Positions 7,945 to 14,570 of a stretch of DNA of 15,244 nucleotides are shown piece by piece. The DNA lies in NCBI GenBank assembly GCA_022572105.1, contig JACZWN010000068.1:1-15244 (forward strand), written 5' to 3'. A program made the position numbers and the translations under genes. The DNA is from Pseudomonadota bacterium (lineage in GTDB: Bacteria; Pseudomonadota; Alphaproteobacteria; Kiloniellales; J153). The notes beneath the pieces are model-generated. The model was not told where the DNA came from. It searched no databases and saw only the letters and a list, made by a program, of their open reading frames with translations. The first letter of the stretch is position 1, and each line of letters opens with the position of its first letter.

Positions 7945-10596
7945 TCAACCGTTCGCCGTGCGGATCTGACCCTGCTTGAGGGCGCTCAGGACTTCTTCCT
8001 TCGGTCCATCCGCAACGATCTTGCCGGCGTCGACGATGATCAAGCGATCGACCAGGGTGAGCAGGGAGCTGCGATGGGTCACCAGGAGCAGCGTCTTGCC
8101 CGGCAGGATCTCGGACAGGCGTTTCTTGAACACCATCTCGGTCGAATTGTCCATGTTGCTGGTCGGCTCGTCCAAAAGAATCATCGGCGGGTCGAGCAGC
8201 AGCGCGCGGGCGATGACGATGGCCTGGCGCTGACCGCCGGAGAGGCTCATGCCGCGCTCGCCGACCTGCAGATCGAAGCCGTGCGGATGGGTGCGCAGGA
8301 AGTCGCTTACCCCGGCGACGTGCGCCGCGCGCATGACCGACTGGTCGTCCAGGTGCGGCGCGCCGAAGGCGATGTTGTCGCGCACCGTCCCGAAGAACAG
8401 GTAATTGTCCTGGGACACGTAGCCGACGTTGCGCCGCAGGTCGGCCGGGTCGATCTGTCGGATGTCGGTGCCGTCCATCAGCACGGCCCCGTCGGCCGGC
8501 TCGTAAAGGCCGATCAGCAGGCGCGCGATCGTGCTCTTGCCCGAGCCGATCCGACCCAGAAAGCCGACCCGCTCGCCCGGCTCGATCTTGAACGACACGG
8601 CGTCCAGGGCTTGGATTTCCTGGTTGGGATAGCTGAAGGACACCTGCTGGAACTCGATCCGTCCGTTCAGGCTCGGCCGATGCAGGAACGACTTGTCCGC
8701 CGAGCGCTCGACCGGGGCAGTCATGATAGCGTCCAGCGACTTGAGCGCCACGCGCGATTGCTGCAGGCGGGTCAACATGGCCGCGATCGAGCTGAGCGGG
8801 GCGAGCGACCGGCCGGTCAAAATGGTCGCGGCGATGAGTGCGCCCATGGTGAGTTCGCCGTCGGCGATCAGGTACACGCCGTAGACGACCACGGCGACCG
8901 TGGTCATCTGGATCGAGACCTGGGCGAAGGTCGTGGCGATGCCCGAGATGAAGCGCGCCTTGCCCGAGGATTCGGCGGTCAATCCGACGAAACGCTCCCA
9001 GGTGCGCTGGACCCGGCCTTCCGCGGCGGCCGCCTTGATCGTCTCCAGGCCGTCGATCGTCTCGACCAGCAAGGCGTGCTTCTGGGTCGATTCGCGGTGC
9101 GTCTTTTCGATCACCTTGCGCAGCGGGAACTGCAGAATCACCCCGACCAGGACGACCGCCGGCACGACCGCGAGTGGGATGAAGGCGACCGGCCCCGCGA
9201 CCAGCCAGATGACGGCGATGAACAGGAAGATGAACGGCAGGTCGACGAGCACGACCACGGTGCTCGAGGTGAAGAACTCGCGCAGCGACTCGAACTCGCG
9301 CAGGTTGTTGGCCATGGCCCCGGTCGAGGCGCCCTTGGCGGCCAGCTTCATGGACATGAGCTGCTCGAGCAGGCGGCTGGCGATGATCACGTCGGCGTTC
9401 TTGCCGGCCACGTCGACGAAATAGGCGCGCAGGTTGCGCATGACGAACTCGAAGGCGAAGACCGTGACCACGCCGAGCGCCAGGACCCAAAGCGTTTCGA
9501 TCGCGTTGTTCGGCACCACGCGGTCGTAGACGTTCATGATGAACAGCGGGCTGGCGAGGGCGAAGCAATTGATCAGCGCCGAGGCCAGGATGACGTGGGT
9601 GTAGATCGGCCAGAACTTGGCGAGCGTGCCCCAAAACCACGCCCGTGACTGGGTCAGGCGGATTTCCGAGGCGCGCTGATCGAACTTGAACTCCGGCCGG
9701 GCGAAGAGGGCGTAGCCGGTGTATTGGGACTGCAGTTCCTCGAGGTCGACGGTCTTCTTGGCGGCGCCGCCCTCCGGAACGACGATTTCCGCTTGGGCCC
9801 GGTCGAGGAAGCTCAGGAGCACGCAGGCGTTGCCGCCCTCGAGCAGAAGGATGCAGGGCAGGGTGACCGGCAGAATCCGGCGCAACTGCGGCCGACGCGT
9901 GATGCGGGCCTCGATACCGGCGCGCTCGGCCGCGCGGACCGCCAGCTCGGGGGTGAATTGCTCCTCCGCGTGCGGCAGCCCAGCCTTCAGCGCCTCGGCC
10001 GAGATCGGCCGCTCGAGCAGCCCGGCCAGCGTGGCCAGGCACGACAGCAGCGGATCCTCGAAGTCGATCGCCGAGGGGGCGATCTGCCATTCCTTGGGTT
10101 TTTCGAGCACGTCCTCGGGTTTTTCGAGCACATCCTCGGACTTGATGGCCCGATCCTCGTCCGCGTCCTGGGCCGGTGCCGCGGTGCCGGGCGCGCCCTG
10201 CGGGTGCCGGGCGCCGGGCTCCGGCGCCGCGGTTTCGAGTGCCGGCGCGGGGACCGGGCTCGTTTCGGGGCTCGTTTCGGGGCTCGGCCCGGGGCTCGAC
10301 CCGGGGCTCGAACCGGAACGCGCCGCCGCTCCCGGTTTGGTGCCGCCGGCTTCGCCAGGGGCGCTTGTAAGGCGGGGCTCGCGCGCGCGGGCGCTATCGT
10401 CCGTTCGCGCGCTGAATGCCGGCCGTTTACCCGAGGCGGTCGAGTGCGACGCCGCCGCGAAGGCGCCGATGATCCTTGCGGCCTTCTTGGAGCGCGCCCG
10501 TGGCGCGGCGTCCTTGGCGGCCGGCTTGGCCCCACCGCCCCCGTCCGAAGGGGGCGCGGCCGCGGCGAAGCGTCCTTTGTCCTTACTGGCAGTCAT
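7945..10596 (-). CDS. Type I secretion ABC transporter with degenerate C39-like domain (LapB/LssB-like)
   Basis: The protein has 883 residues and both permease and ATPase parts. Residues 1-170 are a low-complexity Ala/Pro/Ser/Gly-rich extension that family members mostly lack. Residues 180-305 form a C39 peptidase-like domain. It starts DPLLSCL, lacks the catalytic DCG motif, and has NACVLL where the catalytic His would be, so it is a non-cleaving recognition domain as in HlyB and LapB. Membrane segments lie at about 330-350, 368-388, 445-490 and 555-600. The ATPase shows Walker A GRIGSGKST (681-689), Q-loop Gln729, signature LSGGQ (785-789), Walker B MILLDEP (805-811) and H-loop His841. It energises export of RTX proteins without a cleaved leader. 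It heads the leftward operon, divergent from tolC. The ATG at 10596 has a poor ribosome site. A shorter form starting inside the extension cannot be excluded. Confidence 0.95.
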   Translation of the reverse strand: MTASKDKGRFAAAAPPSDGGGGAKPAAKDAAPRARSKKAARIIGAFAAASHSTASGKRPAFSARTDDSARAREPRLTSAPGEAGGTKPGAAARSGSSPGSSPGPSPETSPETSPVPAPALETAAPEPGARHPQGAPGTAAPAQDADEDRAIKSEDVLEKPEDVLEKPKEWQIAPSAIDFEDPLLSCLATLAGLLERPISAEALKAGLPHAEEQFTPELAVRAAERAGIEARITRRPQLRRILPVTLPCILLLEGGNACVLLSFLDRAQAEIVVPEGGAAKKTVDLEELQSQYTGYALFARPEFKFDQRASEIRLTQSRAWFWGTLAKFWPIYTHVILASALINCFALASPLFIMNVYDRVVPNNAIETLWVLALGVVTVFAFEFVMRNLRAYFVDVAGKNADVIIASRLLEQLMSMKLAAKGASTGAMANNLREFESLREFFTSSTVVVLVDLPFIFLFIAVIWLVAGPVAFIPLAVVPAVVLVGVILQFPLRKVIEKTHRESTQKHALLVETIDGLETIKAAAAEGRVQRTWERFVGLTAESSGKARFISGIATTFAQVSIQMTTVAVVVYGVYLIADGELTMGALIAATILTGRSLAPLSSIAAMLTRLQQSRVALKSLDAIMTAPVERSADKSFLHRPSLNGRIEFQQVSFSYPNQEIQALDAVSFKIEPGERVGFLGRIGSGKSTIARLLIGLYEPADGAVLMDGTDIRQIDPADLRRNVGYVSQDNYLFFGTVRDNIAFGAPHLDDQSVMRAAHVAGVSDFLRTHPHGFDLQVGERGMSLSGGQRQAIVIARALLLDPPMILLDEPTSNMDNSTEMVFKKRLSEILPGKTLLLVTHRSSLLTLVDRLIIVDAGKIVADGPKEEVLSALKQGQIRTANG
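10096..10137 (-). repeat. Two 21-bp tandem units inside the ABC transporter gene
   Basis: Units 10096-10116 and 10117-10137 differ at one base. They encode a duplicated EDVLEKP heptapeptide (about residues 154-167), just before the C39-like domain. The 21-bp unit preserves the frame. Confidence 0.85.
10256..10315 (-). repeat. Five 12-bp tandem units inside the ABC transporter gene
   Basis: Five units starting GGGCTCG run without a gap and encode repeats of the form SPxx (SPGS, SPGP, SPET, SPET) in the disordered N-terminal extension. The 12-bp unit keeps the frame, so copy-number change would only alter linker length. Confidence 0.8.
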
Positions 10597-10601
10597 GAAA
10601 G

Positions 10602-10615
10602 CCGTATTCGATATC
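10602..10615 (+). repeat. 14-base element, copy 1 (inverted partner at 10926-10939)
   Basis: CCGTATTCGATATC here and the reverse complement of 10926-10939 (CCGCATTCGATATC) agree at 13 of 14 bases. A looser direct copy (CCGTGTTCGTACTCCG) starts 60 bp downstream at 10662. This copy lies just before the ABC transporter start codon. Confidence 0.5.
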
Positions 10616-10925
10616 CGGATTTGGTGAGGCCCTGGGTTTCAGGGAGCGCCGTCCCGTCAAGCCGTGTTCGTACTCCGCGAGGATTGTTGTGTCGCGATGG
10701 GTTGCCGGTAAGAAATATTATGTATCGGCCGATCTTGGAAGAAGTAACTTAAGAGGCTTCGAAAAAGGTTAATGCGCCCCGGCCGCTCGGACCAGGCCGT
10801 GCCGTGGCTTGGACATTCGAGGCTCGGCGCCCCGATCGCCCGTTCCGGCGGCGAGGAGGGCCGCCCTTGGCGGCAGAATATAGTATTGGTAATTCTCCGA
10901 ACGATAGCAAGGCGCGGCGCGGAGC

Positions 10926-10939
10926 GATATCGAATGCGG
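10926..10939 (-). repeat. 14-base element, copy 2 (inverted)
   Basis: It is the reverse complement partner of 10602-10615, differing at one base. It lies 278 bp upstream of the tolC start. Confidence 0.5.
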
Positions 10940-11023
10940 GGACAGGGCTGGTGTCCGTGTCCGCAAGGTGGGGTCTGCGAAGACGGGCCCGGGGCAAGGC
11001 CCGGGAAACCGCATGGGCTTTAA

Positions 11024-11036
11024 GGATTTGAAATCC
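11024..11036. promoter_or_regulatory. Perfect 13-bp palindrome upstream of tolC promoter
   Basis: GGATTTGAAATCC has perfect 6-bp arms around a single G and ends 65 bp upstream of the candidate -35 box. It could be an operator for a dimeric regulator; no known factor is recognised. Confidence 0.35.
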
Positions 11037-11101
11037 GGAACCGGGGCTGATAATCTGGTGTCCGCAAGGCCTGGACTACGGTTTGGTTGAATGGTAACGC
11101 A

Positions 11102-11131
11102 TTGACAACCGTGCGAAATCTTGGGTATTAG
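11102..11131 (+). promoter_or_regulatory. Candidate sigma-70 promoter of tolC-type gene
   Basis: A consensus -35 box TTGACA (11102-11107) is followed after 18 bases by TATTAG (11126-11131), in an otherwise GC-rich setting. It sits 86 bp upstream of the ATG at 11217. Confidence 0.5.
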
Positions 11132-11216
11132 TCCTTTGGCTTAATGGATTTTCAACTCGGTGCCGGTTTTCGCGGACGCCGGGTTGGGGTGTGGACCGGG
11201 ATACGGGGGCGAGATC

Positions 11217-12599
11217 ATGCGCTTGGCGCAACAACGGGTAATCTTCTACGCGAAGGCGGCACTCCTGGGAACGGCGTTGCTTTTCCCCGGGACGATGGCC
11301 GCCCAGGCCGTGTCACTCAATGAAGCGATCGAGCTGGCGATATCGACCAACCCGGACATCGGGATCGTGGCCAGCAACCGCGAGGCGGTCGATGAGGAGC
11401 TGAAGCAGGCACGCGGCCTCTACCTGCCGCAGATCGATCTGGCCGTCGGGATCGGGAAGGAGCGCACGAACGACCGCACGACCCGGGCCCGCACCGGCCA
11501 AAGAGACAGCCTGTACCTGACCCGGCAGGAGGCGTCGGTTACGTTGCAGCAGCGCATCTTCGACGGCTTCGAGACCGACAGCACGGTCAAACGCGAGAAG
11601 GCGCGCGTCGAGTCGGCGGCGAATCGGGTCCACGAAAACGCCGAGTTCCTGACACTCGATGTCATCGGGGCCTACGTCGAGGTCCTGCGCCAGCGCGAGT
11701 TGGTGCGGCTCGCGGAGGAGAACCTCCGAGTCCACCTCGGCATTCTGGATTCCTTGAAACAGCGCCTGGCCGGTGGCGGCGGCAGCCGGGCGGATGTCGC
11801 CCAGACCGAGGCCCGCAGCGCCCGCGCCCGCGCCACGCTGACCCAGACCTTGAACGATTTGCGGGATTCCGAAGCCGCCTACACGCGGATCGTCGGTCAG
11901 TTCCCGGATCAGTTGGAGGCGCCGGAATTCCCCGAGGGCGTCTTGCCGGGCGATCTGGACGCGGCGGTGTCGCTGGCCGGCACGAGCAATCCGACCACGA
12001 AAATCTTCGAGGCCGACGTAAAGAGCGCGAACGCCGAGATCTCGCTCGCCGAGGTGCCGTTCTATCCGGCGGTCACGCTCGAGGCCGAGTCGGAATACAA
12101 CGACGGCCGCGACGGCATCGACGATTGGGAGTTCAACAACCAGGTGATGCTCCGTCTGCGTTGGAACCTGTTCCGGGGCGGCATCGACCGGGCCAATCGT
12201 CAGGAGCAACTGTCCCGCTTGGCCGAGAGCAAGAACCGGCGCCTGCGCTCGTTTCTGGGGGCCCAGCAGGAGATGCGCCAGTCGTGGTTCGCGCTCGAGG
12301 CGAGCCGGCAGCGGGTCGAGGACTTGTCCGATTCGGTCAAGTTCAACATGGAGACCCGCGATGCCTACCGGCAGCAGTTCGAGGTCGCGCAACGCACCCT
12401 GCTCGACGTGCTGGACGCCGAGAACGAGCTGTTCGTCTCGAGCGGCCAGCTGGTGTCGTCTCAGACCAACGAGTTGCTGGCCTCGTACCGGATCCTGGCG
12501 GTCGGCGGCATGCTCATGAGCACCTTGAGCATCGCGCCGCCCCAGCAGGCGGTGGTCCAGCACACCAACTGGTGGGAAGGCATCGGGATCGCCCGGTAG
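11217..12599 (+). CDS. Type I secretion outer membrane channel, TolC family (LapE-like)
   Basis: The protein has 460 residues from the ATG at 11217, preceded by GGGGGCGAG. A GTG at 11160 would add 19 residues that spoil the signal peptide, so the ATG is preferred. The signal peptide is about 1-31 (ALLGTALLFPGTMAAQA). Two outer-membrane-efflux repeats follow: the first opens SLNEAIELAISTNPDIGIVA and carries ARGLYLPQIDLAVGIG; the second contains VKSANAEISLAEVPFYPAV and LRLRWNLFRGG. Both have the long Arg/Glu/Ala-rich helices of the periplasmic tunnel. The motif TLLDVLDAENELF near the C-terminus is typical of TolC proteins of type I systems. It completes the exporter with the divergent ABC and HlyD genes. 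The family is certain and the pairing is inferred from position. Confidence 0.95.
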   Translation: MRLAQQRVIFYAKAALLGTALLFPGTMAAQAVSLNEAIELAISTNPDIGIVASNREAVDEELKQARGLYLPQIDLAVGIGKERTNDRTTRARTGQRDSLYLTRQEASVTLQQRIFDGFETDSTVKREKARVESAANRVHENAEFLTLDVIGAYVEVLRQRELVRLAEENLRVHLGILDSLKQRLAGGGGSRADVAQTEARSARARATLTQTLNDLRDSEAAYTRIVGQFPDQLEAPEFPEGVLPGDLDAAVSLAGTSNPTTKIFEADVKSANAEISLAEVPFYPAVTLEAESEYNDGRDGIDDWEFNNQVMLRLRWNLFRGGIDRANRQEQLSRLAESKNRRLRSFLGAQQEMRQSWFALEASRQRVEDLSDSVKFNMETRDAYRQQFEVAQRTLLDVLDAENELFVSSGQLVSSQTNELLASYRILAVGGMLMSTLSIAPPQQAVVQHTNWWEGIGIAR

Positions 12600-12667
12600 C
12601 CGAGCGGCGGTACACCAGGGCGACCATGGGGGCGCCTGCGGGGCAGCCGGCAGCCGTTTCGGAGCAT

Positions 12668-12686
12668 ATGTTCCCGGTATGTTCCC
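12668..12686 (+). promoter_or_regulatory. ATGTTCCC direct repeat, containing GTTC-N7-GTTC
   Basis: Two identical 8-mers are spaced by 11 bp. The core GTTC (12670-12673), seven bases, GTTC (12681-12684) exactly fits the LexA box known from alphaproteobacteria. Neither flanking gene is an obvious SOS gene, so function is uncertain. Confidence 0.3.
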
Positions 12687-12774
12687 AACATTTGGAGCAG
12701 ATGTGGGGAAGCGGCGGCTCTCGGGTCCGGGCGGGCATGTAAATGGTTGATTTTGCACAAGATGTGGCACACGG

Positions 12775-12801
12775 TTTGGTTAAGATTTGGGTAATATTTG
12801 G
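12775..12801 (+). promoter_or_regulatory. Three TTTGG units at 11-bp spacing
   Basis: TTTGG begins at 12775, 12786 and 12797, and the first two full units (TTTGGTTAAGA, TTTGGGTAATA) also resemble each other. Sites one helical turn apart are typical of cooperative activator binding. They lie 71-97 bp upstream of the ATG at 12872. Confidence 0.4.
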
Positions 12802-12871
12802 AGTTGCGATTATCACGCCTTTATGGTCGGATAGTAGGTAATCGGTGGTGTTGCGTATCGACGAGTAACAA

Positions 12872-13270
12872 ATGGCAAGCACCGAAAAAGGGCAAGACGC
12901 TGGCGGGCGGTTGAATTCGCCGGTCGAAACGATTGCGTCCGAAGCCTCCCGGGCGGCGGGCGCCGAGGGCGCCGACATCCTCATCCTGGATCCGGGGACG
13001 ACCCCGAACCAGGCGACGGAGGAGGCGGTCTTGCTCGAGCTCGAGGATCTGCTGCCGGATGCTTCCGGCGAGATCGTGCTGTTCGCCGGCGAGGAACTGC
13101 CGGTCAATATCGTGACCGACGAACCGTTGACCGACGCCGGGATTGCGGAAGCGCACGTGACGGCCGCGGGCGTCGATGTGACCGGTCTCCACTTCTACAG
13201 CTTCGAGAGCGGGATCACCCTGTACAGCCCGACCGATCTGCTGATCGTTACCGAGTCCGGCACGATCTAG
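12872..13270 (+). CDS. Small acidic protein of unknown function, no signal peptide (132 aa)
   Basis: I do not recognise a named family. The protein is very acidic, with a hydrophilic N-terminus (MASTEKGQDAGGR) and no Sec signal or membrane segment. The middle has short hydrophobic strands (GADILILDPG, ASGEIVLFAGEELP), and the end is beta-rich with aromatic residues (DVTGLHFYSFESGITLYSPT), finishing DLLIVTESGTI. This acidic, Cys-free, strand-rich composition resembles parts of type I secreted proteins, though no RTX nonapeptide is present. It follows the tolC-type gene on the same strand after 272 bp that contain repeated putative operator sites. It could be an RTX-less secretion substrate or an accessory protein of the adhesin system; both are inference. 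The ribosome site is weak, but no better start is seen. Confidence 0.68.
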   Translation: MASTEKGQDAGGRLNSPVETIASEASRAAGAEGADILILDPGTTPNQATEEAVLLELEDLLPDASGEIVLFAGEELPVNIVTDEPLTDAGIAEAHVTAAGVDVTGLHFYSFESGITLYSPTDLLIVTESGTI

Positions 13271-13291
13271 AACGCTGGCGGTCCAAACCGA

Positions 13292-13323
13292 CAGGCGCCG
13301 CGGCGGCCTGGGCGGGTATTTTT
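13292..13323. terminator. Possible terminator between convergent genes
   Basis: CAGGC (13292-13296) pairs with GCCTG (13306-13310) around a GC-rich loop. TATTTTT follows at 13317-13323, six bases after the stem. It lies between the stops of the acidic-protein gene and the convergent regulator gene, but the stem is short and the T-run is displaced. Confidence 0.35.
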
Positions 13324-13333
13324 GCGTGACCGT

Positions 13334-14032
13334 TCAGGCCGCGGCGTCGCCACTCCCGGGTTCCGTCCGGCGCGTCGTCGGCCGGCGTGGCGTCGGCTCG
13401 GTCGTGGGCTTGCGCGTCGCCGACAGCCACATGACGGCGTAGAAGTTCTCGCCCTCGCGGGGATGCAGGGCGAGCAGCTTGGCGGCCGCCGCGATGACCC
13501 GGCCCGGCTCCACGTAAAGGACGTTGGCGTCCACGCTCGCCAGGTTACCCGCGACCATGTCGAGCCAGACGTCGTTCAGGGGACGGCGCGTACGGACCTG
13601 AATCACCGAGGTCAGATCGGCCCCCGCGAGCGAACGCTCGGGCGACCCCAGCCAGTCCAGGAAGCTCTCGTTGTGGGACAAGATCGTGCGAAAACGGGAC
13701 AGAACCAAACCCGGACTGGCGCAAGCCAGGACCAAGTCCAGAATGCTGTCGTGGCTCGCTTGGAGGCTGGCCTGGGCGAGTGCCCGCTCGGCCTCGACCA
13801 TGCCGAGCACGCGCAGATGGGAGGCGAAATTGTTGCCGTCGTAGCGCTCGGCCAGCTCGGCGATGAACCGGCCCAGGCGCAACTCCTGCCGCGCGGCGAG
13901 GCCTTCCAGGGCTTGCCAGAACACCGGCTCGAGACGAATCGAATAGCGCCGGTTCCGGTACTGGACGATGCGCGGCTTCGGGATCTGAACGCCGACGGCG
14001 GCGACCTTTCTGCGGGCCATGTTCGTCCCCAA
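13334..14032 (-). CDS. Ribbon-helix-helix regulator with PAS-like C-terminal domain
   Basis: The protein has 232 residues. Residues about 29-80 (RYSIRLEPVFWQALEGLAAR, then LRLGRFIAELAERYDGNNFA) match the RHH_4 pattern: a short beta strand that binds DNA, then two helices and Leu/Ile-rich packing. Residues about 95-195 look PAS-like (SFLDWLGSPERSLAGADLTS, then a beta-rich segment ending ENFYAVMWL). The last 25 residues are a Thr/Pro/Arg tail. This suggests a DNA-binding dimer whose activity depends on a bound ligand or partner; the PAS assignment is weaker than the RHH one. A second ATG (residue 5, 14020) is possible. A near-perfect 16-bp palindrome lies 41-56 bp upstream of the start and may be its own operator. 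Targets are unknown; the secretion genes nearby are candidates because a shared decamer occurs upstream of the ABC transporter gene. Confidence 0.75.
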   Translation of the reverse strand: MGTNMARRKVAAVGVQIPKPRIVQYRNRRYSIRLEPVFWQALEGLAARQELRLGRFIAELAERYDGNNFASHLRVLGMVEAERALAQASLQASHDSILDLVLACASPGLVLSRFRTILSHNESFLDWLGSPERSLAGADLTSVIQVRTRRPLNDVWLDMVAGNLASVDANVLYVEPGRVIAAAAKLLALHPREGENFYAVMWLSATRKPTTEPTPRRPTTRRTEPGSGDAAA

Positions 14033-14072
14033 GTCTCCTCGACCGGCGGCGCTTCCGCGCCCCCCGGATGCT

Positions 14073-14088
14073 CATATAATATTATGTG
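14073..14088. promoter_or_regulatory. 16-bp AT-rich palindrome upstream of the RHH regulator gene
   Basis: CATATAATATTATGTG is palindromic except for one position pair, and its central ten bases (ATAATATTAT) are perfect. It is placed where a promoter -10 region or an autoregulatory operator would be. On the - strand it contains ACATAATATT, which also occurs at 10714-10723 upstream of the ABC transporter gene. Confidence 0.45.
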
Positions 14089-14185
14089 GCCATCGACAAG
14101 CCCTGGCCGCGCCGCGCTCGCCCCGGGGCGGGAGGCAATACTCATGTCATCGGGCACCCATGCCATCGGCCATTGGTATCGACCG

Positions 14186-14530
14186 TCAGGGCAGTGGGAT
14201 ATCCTCGTGTTCGGCGACGATCCCGCCGAGATCGGCCAGCCGGCTGCGCATGTCGTAGCGATGGGCCAGCTTCTGCTGAGCCGCTTTGGGCAGATCGGTC
14301 AATATGATGATGCGCTTGTCGATCAGGACCGTGATCAAGTCCTCCAGGACGCGGACCAGCGCCAGGTCCGAGACGACGAGGGCGTTTTGGAGTCCGGCCG
14401 GGTCGCTGGTCCGGCCGAGGAACTCGACGAGATCGGGATCGCCGGGCGCCAGTTCCTCCGTGGCCTCCGCGCTCTGGGTCGCGTGGACGGCGGCGATGCG
14501 GCCGTTCTGGTCGCGCGTGACGTAGGGCAT
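14186..14530 (-). CDS. Small conserved protein of the family often mislabelled 'tryptophan synthase subunit beta-like'
   Basis: The protein has 114 residues and no signal peptide. It opens MPYVTRDQNGRIAAVHA, a pattern of a small proteobacterial family (MPYVxRDxxGRI). It continues with Glu-rich sequence and DPDLVEFLG, a helix LVVSDLALVRVLEDLITVLI, and a positively charged end (IILTDLPKAAQQKLAHR). Despite the database label it has no pyridoxal-phosphate lysine motif or synthase domain, so it is not a tryptophan enzyme. The ribosome site AGGAGC (14537-14542 on the opposite strand) is good. It is divergent from the SH3-like gene with 40 bp between start codons, and 153 bp upstream of the RHH regulator in the same direction. 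Its function is not established. Confidence 0.75.
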   Translation of the reverse strand: MPYVTRDQNGRIAAVHATQSAEATEELAPGDPDLVEFLGRTSDPAGLQNALVVSDLALVRVLEDLITVLIDKRIIILTDLPKAAQQKLAHRYDMRSRLADLGGIVAEHEDIPLP

Positions 14531-14570
14531 CTGCGGGCTCCTGAAGAATGCGGGAAACCTAATGTGACAG

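Larger units (their letters stand above)
10597..11216. other. 620-bp divergent regulatory region between ABC transporter and tolC genes
   Basis: Several short frames are open here, but they are not conserved-looking and none is preferred. The region holds an imperfect hairpin (10630-10644, CCCTG/CAGGG), a 14-base element present in inverted copies (10602-10615, 10926-10939), an 11-base direct repeat TGTCCGCAAGG (10958-10968, 11059-11069), a GC hairpin (10984-10989 with 10998-11003), a 13-bp palindrome (11024-11036) and a sigma-70-like promoter near 11102. It probably controls both arms of the secretion system. Confidence 0.5.
12600..12871. other. 272-bp intergenic region with two sets of 11-bp-spaced repeats
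   Basis: No gene is supported. The left half is GC-rich and the right half, from about 12730, is AT-rich. It holds ATGTTCCC twice, 11 bp apart (12668, 12679), and TTTGG three times at exact 11-bp spacing (12775, 12786, 12797). No clean terminator follows tolC. The promoter of the 132-aa gene must lie here, but no clear -35/-10 pair is visible. Confidence 0.5.

Noticed and set aside
10749..11031. Small open frames in the divergent region (75-83 codons, both strands)
   Set aside because: Composition is Arg/Pro-rich, several frames overlap, and none has a good start context.
12764..12780. Sigma-54-like promoter (TGGCAC then TTGG at the -12 position)
   Set aside because: The -24 half fits, but the nearly invariant GC of the -12 element is GG, so activity is doubtful.
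14166..14185. Fourth copy of the dispersed repeat (ATTGGTATCG)
   Set aside because: Only the TTGGTAT part matches; the ATATCA half is missing at the expected distance.
14186..14530. Tryptophan synthase beta subunit
   Set aside because: At 114 residues, with no pyridoxal-phosphate site, the name is a database artefact of the family.
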